A stretch of 64,000 bases of DNA from Kryptolebias marmoratus (GCF_001649575.2 NC_051438.1:25109522-25173521), one strand, 5' to 3'. Counted from the stretch's first letter, positions 1 to 11,250 are shown. The notes: generated by a model not told the origin, from the sequence alone. Translations and numbers: made by a program.

Positions 1-365
1 TGTGCTCATGTATTTTTCCATGTGCCTACTTATTTTGGCTGCTATGATGCCTGACATGAGCTTCCATGTTGTAGAGAGACAGGTTATTGGCTGATAGTTG
101 GATGGGACTGAACCCTTTGAGGGATCCTTCTGGATCAGGATTGTGTGCCCTTCAGGGTGGGTCCCATTTTTCAGTAGCTGGTTCATTTGAGCTGCCAGTC
201 GCTCGTGGAGGGCAGTGAGTTTCTTCAGCCAGTAGGCATGGATCATGTCAGGTCCTGGTGCTGTCCAGTTTTTCATACCTGAACGTCTTTCTTGAACGTC
301 TGCCTTTGTGATAGTTACCGGGGCTTGCTCAGGGAGGTTTCTGTGGTCATCTCGTAGGGAGATCA
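1..365 (-). pseudogene. LINE reverse transcriptase, N-terminal part, cut by the window edge
   Basis: This is a reverse transcriptase fragment of a non-LTR retrotransposon. On the minus strand one frame stays open from about 365 to position 1 (roughly 120 codons). It holds, in order, a pre-RT stretch (LRDDHRNLPEQAPVTIT), the segment NWTAPGPDMIHAYWLKKL, and the fingers-domain segment NYQPITCLSTTWKLMSGII. The catalytic YxDD box would lie beyond the window edge, so intactness cannot be judged. Upstream of 365 the match continues in another frame (EQYWRGIWEREA), so at least one frameshift separates the two parts and the copy is probably dead. The 3' end of what may be the same element lies at 1441-1725 on the other strand. 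Confidence 0.78.
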
Positions 366-1305
366 GCCACAGTGGCCTCCCTTTCCCATATACCTCTCCA
401 GTATTGTTCAGTCTCCAGCCTTGGTGGGTCTGTTCTGTTGTTGTTACCTTGCTGTTGAGAGTACACTTTAGCTGGTTGGAGAAGAGCCAGTTAATTCTCC
501 TGGCTTCATTCTCTCTTGTGTATCTCTTTAGGTGGCTGGCCAAGGCTTGGAGTCTTTGTTTGGCAGTTTCAAGTGCTTCTTTTTGTTGGATCTCTGACAG
601 TTGGCTCACTTCTCTCCTTGTTTCCTTGATTTTAGCCTCTAACCGTCTCTTCCATGGATCACTGATGCTGAGTTGTACATCAGCTCATTGGTTTCCGTTA
701 TCCGTTATGGTGGTGTTGTTCTCTAATTGTTCTCAGTGCTGCATTCACTTTCGGATGGTACTTTATTCAGTCGTTGTAATTGGCATTGGGGTTGTCTACT
801 GCCCATCCGGGCTACGATTCTATCTCTCTATCTCTTTTGTTCAGCTTAGATGTTTCGTTCATTGGGGCTGCATACCCAACCTCTGGGTGGGGAGTTGGCG
901 TTAATTCCCCTCTAACCTGGCATCCTGGCTCCTCCCCCTTGTGTTGCACCTCGTCAATCTCAAGTTGTGATAGTAGTTGCCGTTTGTGGATTGAGCTACT
1001 AGTTGCTACTAGCTACTAGTTGTTTGGCAGTCAGGGTTGACTGGGAACCATTGTTCCAGCATTCTTTGCATATAACCTCTCCGGTAACTTGAGTAGTAGC
1101 ATTCCAACAGAGCCATGTTTTCACCTCTCATCCATTTCCTCCATTTTGTTCCAGTAGCCCATTTTTCATCAGGGTGCTCTGCTTCCCCATCACCTGACGC
1201 AGACCTTGTTTGACCTGTTTATCTCTCTCATGGTATGAGGTAGGCAGTAACTCAAAGGGTCTTGCCTAAGGACCCAGACTGGATAGCTCAATTTCACTGT
1301 TGTAT

Positions 1306-1372
1306 CTTTGTCCCGGCCCCGGGTCTCCTGGGTGAAAGTCTGGTGACTTACCCATTGAGCTATCCAGACAGC

Positions 1373-1376
<4 letters not shown>
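1306..1376 (-). other. tRNA-like leader of the LINE (possible Pol III box A)
   Basis: On the minus strand the sequence begins GCTGTCTGGATAGCTCAATGG. The part TAGCTCAATGG (1352-1362) fits the tRNA box A consensus. A GC-rich stretch around 1312-1325 is where box B would sit but matches it poorly. The segment is bounded by a perfect 14-bp inverted repeat, CTGGATAGCTCAAT at 1279-1292 and its complement at 1354-1367. It may be an internal promoter, a tRNA-SINE head, or simply the 5' UTR of the LINE. Confidence 0.45.

Positions 1377-1424
<48 letters not shown>
1373..1424. repeat. (TA)n microsatellite at the LINE inversion junction
   Basis: About 52 bp of TA dinucleotides with one phase slip. It lies exactly between the minus-strand and plus-strand LINE segments. 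The short word AGCTATCCA occurs on both sides (just before the tract and at 1425-1433). Confidence 0.95.
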
Positions 1425-1425
<1 letters not shown>

Positions 1426-1427
1426 GC

Positions 1428-1785
1428 TATCCAACTGAACATTGTGGTGATACACAAGATACAGAAGAAAGCAGCGGTGATAGATGTAGCAGTCCCAAGC
1501 GACTGTAACATTAGGAAGAAGGAGTACGAGAATCTGGAGAAACACCAAGGGCTGAAAGAGGAAATATAGAAGTTATGGGGAGTCAAGGTCTCAGTGGTGC
1601 CAGTGGTCATCGGAGCACTCGGTGCTGTGACCCCCAAGCTGGAAGAGTGGCTCCAACAGATCCCAGGAACAACCTCAGAGATCCCAGTCCTAGGAACAGC
1701 TAAGATACTGAAGAGAACCCTCTAGGCCTCTGGTAGAGGACCTAAGCTTGAAGTGAAAGTGGAACCGCCCATGTGAAACAAAAAA
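1428..1785 (+). mobile_element. RLE-type LINE, 3' end
   Basis: This is the plus-strand 3' end of the same kind of LINE whose 5' half occupies 1-1376 on the minus strand. It contains the end of the polyprotein (1441-1725) and a short 3' UTR beginning GCCTCTGGTAGAGGACC, ending near an A-run at 1779-1787. The middle of the element (rest of the RT, thumb, zinc knuckle) is absent from the window. Confidence 0.78.
1441..1725 (+). pseudogene. LINE polyprotein C-terminus with restriction-like endonuclease motif
   Basis: This is the C-terminal part of an RLE-type LINE polyprotein, 95 codons in one frame including the final stop. The stretch AAVIDVAVPSD matches the hydrophobic strand with a catalytic Asp in the PD-(D/E)xK-like endonuclease of R2/R4-type LINEs. 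It is followed by a charged helix (IRKKEYENLEKHQGLKEE) and the conserved tail VVPVVIGALGAVTPKLEEWL. There is one in-frame stop (TAG at 1567-1569), so the protein is broken. The upstream proline-aspartate half of the motif is degraded at the junction. In a full element this domain nicks target DNA for target-primed reverse transcription. Confidence 0.75.
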
Positions 1786-3866
1786 AAATTGGGGCAAGAT
1801 GGAAGTTTATTTTTAAATATACTTCAGCAAATGTCAGTCCTCAAAAAGAAGGAAGCAGTAAGAGATTTTGTTGTTGTTGTTGTGGTTGTTTTTTATTCAA
1901 TTTTTGCAAAATAGATAATATTGACAGAAAACATTTTGAAAGGTTGTACAAACTAAATCCATTATATATGGCTGTGGTCTTTTGAGCTGCACTGCTTCCA
2001 TGGCCTTTGTTATCCAGCAGGGTCCTCAGTGGGGTACATCCAGAAGACACAGAGCCATCATTATGAACTATATAATCTCCACCTGTGCTTGCTTTAACAA
2101 TTTAAAAGGTTTGCTGTAAACAAAGATTCAAAAAAAGGCTATTTTATTTTTTGTTTTGTTTGTTTGTTTGTTTGTAACTGACCAGAAGCTACCAGCCAAC
2201 AACATCTCTCAAAAGGGCAGTTATGGTTTAGGAGGTAGATTTGTTGATGATTAGACTCTTTGCCTTTTCAGCCTGCATGTCGAAGTGTCCTTTTTTTTTT
2301 CTTTCATTTTTTTTTTTTTTACTATTTTGGTTTATCAACAATACCAGAAGCTACATGATTGTTAAGGTTCTTGAACAGATAAGTTAAACACTCTTTATCA
2401 TAAGGTTGAAGTAAAATTTGCTAAGAAATTAAATAAAATGAAGCCAGAAAAAAAACCAACTTGGTAAAAGACAGGACTTACAGGCTGAGACTATTACTGG
2501 TTTCCAGCAATATAAAATGGTTTTTGGGTGGATTAGGCTGACAAGTAATTTCCTTTAGTATTTATGATAAGTTTTACACTGTTATACATAAGAAGAAGTA
2601 CATGATATTGAATGTGCTTTTGTGTGTGTGTGTGTGTGCATACTAGTGTATACATTGGTATTTAAACTTTATTTCTATTCTGCAAACTAAATTGCTTGAA
2701 CAGACTTTTGTTGGACAGCCTATAAAGATAATATTCTATCAAGTAAACTTCACAAAGTACCAAATCTAATGACACAAAAATGCTGCAGCCATTTATAATC
2801 ACATTGGTAACAAGCCTAATTTACAAAGCAGCTAAAGTCTTGTACAATTAAACAATCGTAATTACAAAACAATCCATCTTTGTCAGCATCCAGGCTAGCT
2901 GGATAAACCCATAAATAAGAAGTTATCATGACTTCATTTCGAACTCATAAAGATTTTAGGAGCAATTAAGCATCATAAAGGCTGCAAGCAGTTACTTTGA
3001 GAAGAGGGTAGTGTCATGCATTGCAGTGCATGTAACAAAAGGTTTTCGGCAGGTTTCAGGTTTGATTGCTGTCAACATTGGCAGCTCTCACACATTGACT
3101 TACAACACTGAGACAGATGCTTCATCCAAAACACTTGCCACATAAACCTGTCCTGTTTAAGGAGCAACTCAGGCAGGTTTGCTACTTAAACAGGACAGGT
3201 GTAAGCGGCAACTGACAACATAAACAAGGACAACACAAAGAAAAAAATACATGACACAAGAAATTGTGTTTGCTCACACCCACAATGAATTTAGAATCAA
3301 CAGCCTGACAGACATGATTTTGACCTTTCATAATAAGCTGGTGCACCTAGAGAAAACCTGTGCAGGTAAACAGAAAACAGCTAACATCAAACTCAGGAAC
3401 TTAAGTGACACATTTGCGACAATTAAAAGGAAAATAAAATTCTACAATTGTCAAGGTTTTCAACAAAATAAACCAACACAAACAGTAAAATCTAACTCTT
3501 AAATTACATATCAATCTGTTTAATGCCTTAATTTGCACTCATTTTTAAAAGAAAAAAATAATATTTGCAAAATCTGCTGACAATACGTACCAATATATTT
3601 TAGAAAATAAAGGTACAACACAAGCAGTCTCAAGACCATCTCCAAGCAGCTTCATGTTCCTCAGACCACAATTTCCACTGTTATTAAAAAGTATAAGGTT
3701 CATGACTAGACTGCAGCCAACCTCCCAGGACATGGACGCAAAATTCCTCAGACCCAGACACAGGAAGGGCATCCATGGATATCAACTACAGAAAAGAAAC
3801 AAATAAATAGAAAAAAATTGGGACATGAGTGCAATTACAAAATAGACAATAATGCTAATAAAATCA
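1786..3866. other. Non-genic AT-rich stretch
   Basis: No gene is seen. It holds a TTG-rich run (about 1868-1888), a (GTTT)n run (2153-2175), T-runs (2290-2320), a short (GT)n (2621-2638) and the hairpin at 3146-3200. The part around 2780-3000 is non-repetitive and carries TAAT/ATTA-type words, and could be regulatory. Frames such as the one at 3251-3502 have no recognisable motif. Confidence 0.6.
3146..3200. repeat. Perfect 16-bp inverted repeat (hairpin)
   Basis: ACCTGTCCTGTTTAAG at 3146-3161 is perfectly complementary to CTTAAACAGGACAGGT at 3185-3200, with a 23-nt loop. The arms are not low-complexity, so chance is unlikely. It may be the core of a small foldback element or a structured transcript. 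No family was recognised. Confidence 0.85.
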
Positions 3867-3949
3867 TTTGTACAAATAACAACTGGACTTCTATTCTGTA
3901 GCTGAAGATGTTTCGCTTCTCATCTACACCAGCATTTTTGTACAAATAA
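3867..3949 (-). mobile_element. 57-bp fragment of the foldback repeat, flanked by 13-bp direct repeats
   Basis: The insert (3880-3936) contains TGGACTT followed by GAAGATGTTTCGCTTCTCATC, the minus-strand form of the foldback family also found near 35951 and 46661. It is bracketed by TTTGTACAAATAA at 3867-3879 and again at 3937-3949, a perfect 13-bp duplication. This fits a target-site duplication made on insertion of a short fragment. Confidence 0.65.
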
Positions 3950-5258
3950 ACCTATTTTTATCTAAAATACATTAACCCTCAGTTTGTTATAGCAGAAAAG
4001 TATATCGTTGTAATACATTAACAAATCAAAAATAAATTTTAGGGTTCTCAAACGACAGCACATCAAAACTTGCTCTTAACCTTAATTACTTGCATTGCTA
4101 CTTTAACCTTGCTTGAGACAGCAGGATGCCAGATCACAATCAATGCTGATCTTGAAGATAGTAGGAGTGTGCAAGGCCAGTTAAAGTAAACAACCCCAGG
4201 CTTCACTACAACTGCTGTTAGGGACTATAACACGTGAAAACTTCTCTTGAATGTGCCCTTCTGTCTAAAACTCTGCCCACTATACCACTCATTTTAAAGA
4301 AAAATGTGACCATCAGGATGGAAACTAAACACCATACCGCTAAGACTCACAGATATATATTATTCAGCACAGTGATAAATCAGAAGAAAGCATTCCTCAC
4401 CATGCCTAAACATACAGTAAGAACAACTGAAGCAAAAATTTAGTTTTTGTGTGATGTTTTTGTAATCACTCTGTGGGGGACTCTGTTCACACAATTACTC
4501 TTTCTGACTCATCTCTCAGTTGGGAATAAATATCTAGGGCTGACAATGAACCATTATTGTTTTTGGTTGAGGTTAGAATAATTTATATGGTGTTTCATGG
4601 TATATCTGGAATCAAAGTAATCAATGTTTTAAAGGACCGAAGCAATGGCAAGTGTATTTTGTGTATCCTATTTGTCTCTTTTTCCAATTTTCAAGGTGGA
4701 GCATATTGTAAAAAAGAAAACTGTTTTCAGCAGTGCACCAAATCTTCTAAAATTAGCACCCAATAATCCATATTTCTAATATCAAATTCCCTCTACTTGC
4801 AGATTTTTAGAATCCAAAATGATTTGCTATTTCTCTCACAGGATCAAAGATCATGTCTTGGAAGTACAAAGTTTAGCTTCATATTAAGTTCTGACTTATC
4901 TTGGTATTTTATTAAAGTTCAAATATTTTCCTAGAACACAAGTTACTACCCTGTGTACACCAGGTAATATCGTTTTTTTAGGTTTAGTAAACTCAGTAAG
5001 TGTCTGTCATATGATAGTAAAAGAAACAGACCTAAATTAGTAAGAAAACACTCTTTAATACTAAACCATATTTCACTACAGAAAATGTGCTATCAAACAA
5101 AATTATCCAAATAAATCTAAAATAGAAATCAAAAGAAAATCAAAGCAGTTGTCATGTGAAGGGGCAGGGAACCTCAACAAGGATCTGACAAGAAGTAAAT
5201 GAAAGTGTAGAATACAGTGACAGCAAATGACACAATACAGAGGGTGAACTTGCCTTAT

Positions 5259-5264
<6 letters not shown>
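3950..5264. other. Non-genic AT-rich stretch
   Basis: No gene, RNA gene or repeat family is recognised. The short open frames here have no domain signature and show AT-driven composition. Confidence 0.6.
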
Positions 5265-5302
<38 letters not shown>

Positions 5303-5312
5303 AGAGAGAGAG
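5265..5312. repeat. (TA)n(GA)n microsatellite
   Basis: About 36 bp of TA followed by 12 bp of GA dinucleotides. Confidence 0.95.
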
Positions 5313-7921
5313 ATGAGTTACATTTCCTAAATTGTACATACTATTTTTAGTTTGGTTGAAATTCTGTTTACATATTGTACAGTGGTTGTACTTGTTGTCT
5401 TAATTAACTAAATGTACTGATGCTGATCCTGAACTGACGTTTCTACATTCTCAGTTTAGTAAATAAAATATTTTTGAACTTGAAAGAGGAGGAAAAGAGC
5501 AAACATCCAGAGCAACAAGCTCTGATCTGGAGAGTTGACAGGCAGAGCAATCAATGTCGGAGTCAGTCCCAATGATAGACGGCTAATTTTCCTTCAGCAT
5601 CCCATTGATTAATCCCCTTCTAATATATTTTCAAATCCTTAACTGCCATGCAACAGTCATGTTGATGTTCATGGTCTGACTAACAGTGTTATAATATAAA
5701 TTACTGCTGATGTCCCTCTTCAGGACCAGCAGTGAAACTAGATGCTGGGGAGCATGTGGCAGCAGTCCAGCAAGCTAACATGCAACAAAGGCTAATAAGA
5801 GGAGTTTAATTTGCAGCAGCTCCAAAGTCACTTCTGGGTATTTTTATTGGCAGAGTTATAAGCATAAAGGCAATTACACAGAGCCTGTGGGTGAACACTT
5901 GGTGTGACCCTGGCTCGTTTCTGAACAAGGTGTTTGTTTTGATTAAACTCCCTGCTTTATTTTACCCACAAAAAACCTGGTTTGACTTGAAAAGCTTTTT
6001 GCAAAGTTGCAATTGATATCAATAGCAAAATATAAAAAAAACATAAATTAATCAATTAGTTACTAATCTTCATTATTGATTGGATTGGTTGTACAATAAT
6101 TTGTTATTTTTTCCTTTTCAAAATATTTTCGATAATTTCAATGTTTATGAATCAAAAGGTCAATAACATTGAAACTGCCACTATTCCCAAGAAAAGTTAA
6201 ATTATGATTATAAGTTTGAGTCTGAGTAGAAGAGAAGGTGACCTAATAGTCATCTTTGAGAAGATAGGCGACTGCTCCTATTTAGATAACTGATTATCAT
6301 AAGGCCAATCTTAAATTTGAATGAAATTTAGATACAAGAGACTGAGAATCATCTCTAGTACTGCACTCCTCTGCCTGTTGATGAAATTCTTCAAGAATAA
6401 CAATTTATAGGAGCTTATTTCAGCTATGATAATTGTTGTTCCTAGCAGAATGATCAGTGTGTGGGAGGGTGGTTAAGCAGCTTGTCTAGCACTTGGGCTA
6501 GTTTTCATCTGAAACATAAAATCTGTGCAGAACAGTGCTGGATTATGCAGTTGAAAAGGGCTTGTATTTGTATCTTAATGTGTCCACAGTAATTCAGCCA
6601 TATAATGAGCTTACACCTGGTATTTTAATGTATTCTCATGTCCATCTCAGTGTTACCTGAAGTGGTGTCTCTGTAGTTGTCAGACTGGATGGTATTGGAC
6701 TTGAACCTCACATCTAGACAATTATTTGTACCTCTTTTGTACCTCTAACCTGCTTGACAATTCCTTCAGCAGTACTGAGATGTACACAGGGACAGCCTGG
6801 TGAGACTGGAGAGCCATCTGGAGGAGCTGTTTGAAGTTGTACTGCTAAGACTGCTGGACATTTTTGTTTTAAGCCATTTGAGCCATGGGTTCAGACAGAC
6901 AATGTATTGTATGACACTATCTCAACATGAATGTTTCCAAAAGTGTCCAGTCAGTTTTTAGTGCTAAGATGCCTATTATGCAGACACAATGCATTATTCA
7001 GTGGTTTGGACAGCAAGGGCAGTGAGTCACACCGAATCTTGCTGCTGTTGACAGTGTTGGTTTGGTTTTATAAACACTCAAACATGAAACTCTGTCGCAC
7101 AAAGTTTGCTTATACATTGGAGGTCAGAATGGTACAACTGAGAATAGAATTTCTGAGTTCTTATTCATTTTTTATGTCTGTGCGATGTTCTACGATTTTG
7201 TTTTAAGGAGAAAAAAAGTCAAATTTTGTACGGTATAAATGGTTTATGGAATGCTCACATAAAACATCTCTTCCAAATAAGAGTTGTGGAAAAGAGTACT
7301 AGTTGTTTCAGCCCCAGCTGTTGCTATGCAACCACATAAAACCCAATTGAAGAATTGCACCTTAAGGTTTGAGAGATTTTTTACCACTTTCAGTACATAC
7401 TGTGATTAGTTTATGATGTTGCTCATTAGAGTTGGAAGACAAATGGTTTTTCACTTAAGAAAAGCACGTATTACCGCAAAGGCAAGCCTCAAATGGACAA
7501 AGAACACATAATAGTGTATGTCTTTGAATTTTTTTTCTTCTAAAAAGCAACATATTGTTCTGTTTCTTCACCTTTGACAATTTTCATTTTCAGTTATTGT
7601 TGGTTTCAAAAAAGAACAAAAAAACAAATTAAAGAAAAAAAACAAAGAAAAACAAGCTATGGAGCATTATAAAACACCTACTGACAAGTTATACCAAGAT
7701 TAATTAGAGCATCACATCACTGAAAAGGATCATATAAATACTAAAGGAAATATTACTCATGCAGTGGTCCTATAATGAAGAAGGTAAAAAAACTTCAAGC
7801 ATTTTCTCTTAATAAATGAGATGGTGATGTTGCAATACAATGTAAATAATAGTCTCTCTACAGAGAATTCCACACAGCTCATATTCGCTGTGCCTGTAAA
7901 GAGGCCTTTAGGATTTCAGCA
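5313..7921. other. Non-genic stretch with possible conserved non-coding DNA
   Basis: No coding gene is seen. The segment about 5500-5960 is less AT-rich, non-repetitive and dense in ATTA, TAAT and CAGC-type words, which is typical of vertebrate conserved non-coding DNA. That is inference only. The remainder is plain AT-rich sequence with A-runs near 7610-7660. Confidence 0.5.
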
Positions 7922-7948
7922 AGCTGTAGGTGTGAAACACCTACAGCT
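7922..7948. repeat. Perfect 12-bp hairpin with a 3-nt loop
   Basis: AGCTGTAGGTGT at 7922-7933 pairs perfectly with ACACCTACAGCT at 7937-7948, leaving the loop GAA. Weaker pairing (AGC with GCT) continues outside the stem. There is no T-run after it to suggest a Pol III terminator. Confidence 0.85.
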
Positions 7949-7989
7949 ATGCTCTCAACACAGCCCATGAAGCTATATGATGTTTGTAT

Positions 7990-8460
7990 TATAAGGTCTG
8001 GTTGGTGGAGGCCATGGATGGTGAAAGGCCAGAGATTAAACAAAGAAGGATTTCAATCAAGGATGTAGGGGAGCTAAAAATGCTGAAAAAACATAGCAAA
8101 AATAAAGATCCAGTAATATGGCATCCAAAACATAAATCCTGGGTGCAACAAAGGCAGGAGACATGGAAGCAAAGCACAAGGGCAAGATGGGATGGGGGGA
8201 CATGTACCGGATAGACAAGTACAGCAAATGACTGAACTAACAAGGAGAGAGGAGAAAGGCAGAACCATACATGCACAGACTGACAAAACACAGGTGGAAG
8301 CAAAGAAGATGATTGCAGGGGCAGGCCAGCAGGAAGGTAAGACCTGAAATAACAAGATGAGGCATAGATCACCAAAACAAGACAAGAACAAAGACAAAAT
8401 ACAAGGACTTAACAAGTGTTAATAAAACCAGAAAACTATAATTAAACCTGACATTAAACA
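7990..8460 (-). mobile_element. Probable unclassified teleost interspersed repeat
   Basis: The plus strand is strongly purine-rich, so the minus strand is a run of TTTTGTC, TTCTGGTTTTA and CCTGCC-like words. This resembles a non-coding repeat common in teleost genomes, and I assign it from that texture only. Two overlapping minus-strand open frames (about 7989-8415) are explained by this composition and have no domain signature. Edges are approximate. Confidence 0.35.
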
Positions 8461-10929
8461 AAATTCACAACAGTTGGTAAAATTAAACAGGAAGCACCAC
8501 AAGAAACTAATACATCAATATACAAAAAAATGGAAAAAGTTGGCCATGCTTCTGCTTCATTTTTGCTGTAGGACAAATAGTAAAAATGTAGCCCTCTTTT
8601 AATCAGGGGCATAGGGGGTTCAATTGCATTTAAATGCACCAACACTAAGGCAGTTGACCATATCAGTGAACAGCCATCTAAAACACTACACCAAAGGTTT
8701 GCAGTGATGATAAAACTAATGATCTATGAATTATTTTGATTTAAAAGGCACATATTGTTGTATCTTAGTGGGATATTTGAGGTTTAATCCCACCCTTGTT
8801 GGTAAACAGGTAACCCTTTAATTTCCGCTTTAATATTCCATGTCAGTGGAACTATTTTCTTTGGATTAGACTGGGGTATAGCAGAGGAAAACACAATTAC
8901 TTTTAGTCTGTCTCTCATTTACATGATAACAAGCTATTTTTCTTCTGGCTGCAGTTTGCATTCATTTGGCTTCACTAGAAATAATATATTCTGCAACACT
9001 ATGATCTGTATTTGCAACAGAAAAAAAAACTTGCTTATATTTAGCATATAATATGTTATGTTAAAATAAAATTTAGCAAGCAAATATTAGGCTTTAATAA
9101 ACCTTTTAATTGACCATTAACTGCACAACTTGTTAAAACTGTACAAATTATCATGCAATGCTTGAGGCTAACTGGTGTCTAATGTGAACCTGATTATTAT
9201 TTCTTTTACTGGTAAAGTTTGTGTTAAATGTTAGATAGTAGAGTCTATAACAAGATAAGAAAAAAAATACACATGGCTTTTTACTGCATTTCATTTTAAC
9301 AGAAAAAAACGCTCAAAAGCCAACAAAATTTAGAATGTTTAATTGGTAATTTGTTTTTTTTTTCGGAATCTTTAAAATGACTATTGTTTGCCATTTTTGT
9401 TACATGTTTTATTGCCGATATTATACAAAATTAGTAAAATCTCTAAAATATGTTTTTTTTAGATTTTGTTAAATTTCTAAAGTTGAATAAACTATATATC
9501 TGCAGATGAAAATTTATAACAAAACCCAACAAAAAAATAATATCCTTGATAAACTACTATAAAAGATGTAAATCTGAGTTCTGTTTTGTGTGGAAAACGG
9601 CACATTTTCTGGGTACAAGACAAGCCCCAGAAATTCTCTTTGCTTTGCCGAATAAGAGTATGACAGATGCTTTTATTGGATTGGAGTAAACTTGGCAATA
9701 TCAAAGAGACATTGTTAAGCATGAACCAACCGGACAATGCACTGTAACATACAAACAGGCATATAGATATAATGTTCTATTTGCATCAAAAATAATCAGA
9801 TTGTTGTCCTTTAAAAAAAATAGTAGAAACACTGCAGTGCATGCAAATACAGTGTCCTTCTATTCAAATCAAATCAAATTCACTCTTTTTGCAATTGTTT
9901 CTCAATGTCTGCAAAAAAACAGTTATGCTGCATGCGTGTTGGATAAAACAAAAAAACAAAAAAAACTTTACAGATGTACATCAGTCAATAAAAATATCAC
10001 ACTCAACAGAGCACACTCCATTTGAGAATGTTCAGTTTTAAGATATAACCAGTGAGCCAAAGTTAGCTAAAATTACCATAGTAACTTTATAGCCTTTTTA
10101 AGAAAGGGATGTTTGTATTTTGATAACAAGTTTACCTGTCTTTGAAAACATACTTTAGGGATACTATTACACACTGTTAGGAGGTGCTATATTTAGTTAT
10201 TGAGAACAACTAATCTGACATAATTTCTGCTTGTGATGATTATGCACAAGGGCACAAAATCAGCATAAGAAAAAAAAATCCCATGAGCAATGATTAAATA
10301 TAAATATCTTGCACATGTTTCAATAAATCATGTTTACAATAGCAGCTAAAGTCAGAGGCAGTGTGAAGGGAGGATGCACTGTGTGGAGAATAATGATGAT
10401 TTTAAATCCAGATAGAGGAGGAAGGTAGAGTCTACCTTGTTCAAAATGTGGCAGTAAAGGGTATGAAGGTTGCTGAAAGTGGAACACTTTCTAGCAGTGT
10501 AGCTTGATAAGTGTTATTGCATATTGAAGTTCTGTAAAGTTGAGTTCTGAGTAAAAGTTTATTTTTCCCTAGCAGTGATCTCAATCAAACTTTAATTTGG
10601 TAGCAGCATAACTGCCATAATTACTAATGACTACTCCCTCAGGATTCACAAAGCTTTACTGTAAACAGAAAACAAAGGTTGTGAACGTTATGCAAAAAAT
10701 GCTGAGCTTTGCAGTAGGGTACCATCATGAGTAGAGAACTCAGCACATGGTTTTGACTGTGATTTCCTAGATCAGGTGCAAAGATTTACTGGTAGCGAGA
10801 ACCGTACATAATTGATACTCTAACTGTGAGTCACTCATCTCTTTCGTCTGACAGATACTCAGAGAAAAGAAGTAAATGAAGCATCTAGTCCCTATAGTCA
10901 GTTTTAGAAGCAAGAGATTGGACCTCTGG
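8461..10929. other. Non-genic AT-rich stretch
   Basis: No gene or repeat family is recognised. A- and T-runs are frequent (for example about 9020, 9353, 9455 and 9950). Open frames up to about 80 codons (for example 9492-9737 on the minus strand) have no recognisable motif. Confidence 0.6.
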
Positions 10930-11250
10930 CTCAAACTGTCGCCCAATCCACAATGCACAAATCTCTTACCGTGCCTCCTCTACATGGTGGGTCCACACAA
11001 AGGTACTGCTACATGGCTTGCTAGGACTGGGCCTGACTGAATTCCATGGTTAAAGGTTCAACCACCAAGCACTGATCAAAAAGCCTCTTCCCAGGCAGAA
11101 CTCCAATATGAAGCCATAGTAACCCTTGGGTGGATACCTTTCTGAATCCATTATAAATGTTTATTGAGTTTAGCTTAGTCTGGCACTTCACAAATAACCA
11201 ATTAGCCCAAAAAACATGTACCAGGAGTGAACTGCCCCATAAAACACATC
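10930..11250 (+). mobile_element. LINE untranslated-region-like segment (possibly RTE-type)
   Basis: Words such as TCTCTTACCGTGCCTC, ATGGTGGGTCCACAC, CCATGGTTAAAGGTT and CCCTTGGGTGG resemble a GC-richer segment found in untranslated parts of fish LINEs. It lies directly upstream, in the same direction, of an RTE-type 3' end. The pair may be one internally deleted element. The assignment is from memory of related repeats. Confidence 0.4.

Larger units (their letters stand above)
1..1376 (-). mobile_element. RLE-type LINE, 5' half (inverted relative to its 3' end)
   Basis: Read on the minus strand, this is the 5' part of a non-LTR retrotransposon. It starts with a tRNA-like leader near 1376, passes through a degraded N-terminal region (about 1260-370), and enters the reverse transcriptase domain, which runs off the window edge at position 1. 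The family resembles the fish RLE-encoding LINEs (R4/Dong/Rex6-like). The RT segment has the motifs NWTAPGPDMIHAYWL and NYQPITCLSTTWKL, and the partner segment at 1441-1725 matches the C-terminal endonuclease side of the same protein. The clade name is from memory of related proteins and is less certain than the LINE call. The coding region before about 370 is broken by frameshifts and stops. Confidence 0.82.

Noticed and set aside
308..1019. Plus-strand open frames of up to 198 codons
   Set aside because: They lie antisense to the LINE coding sequence, which reads on the minus strand with recognisable RT motifs. The plus-strand translations have no motif.
1266..1637. Minus-strand 123-codon frame
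   Set aside because: It is antisense to the LINE endonuclease end and crosses the (TA)n tract (Ile-Tyr run), so it is a shadow.
8074..8415. Cys/Leu-rich minus-strand frames suggesting a membrane or secreted protein
   Set aside because: The composition comes from pyrimidine-rich repeat sequence, and two overlapping frames look alike for that reason.
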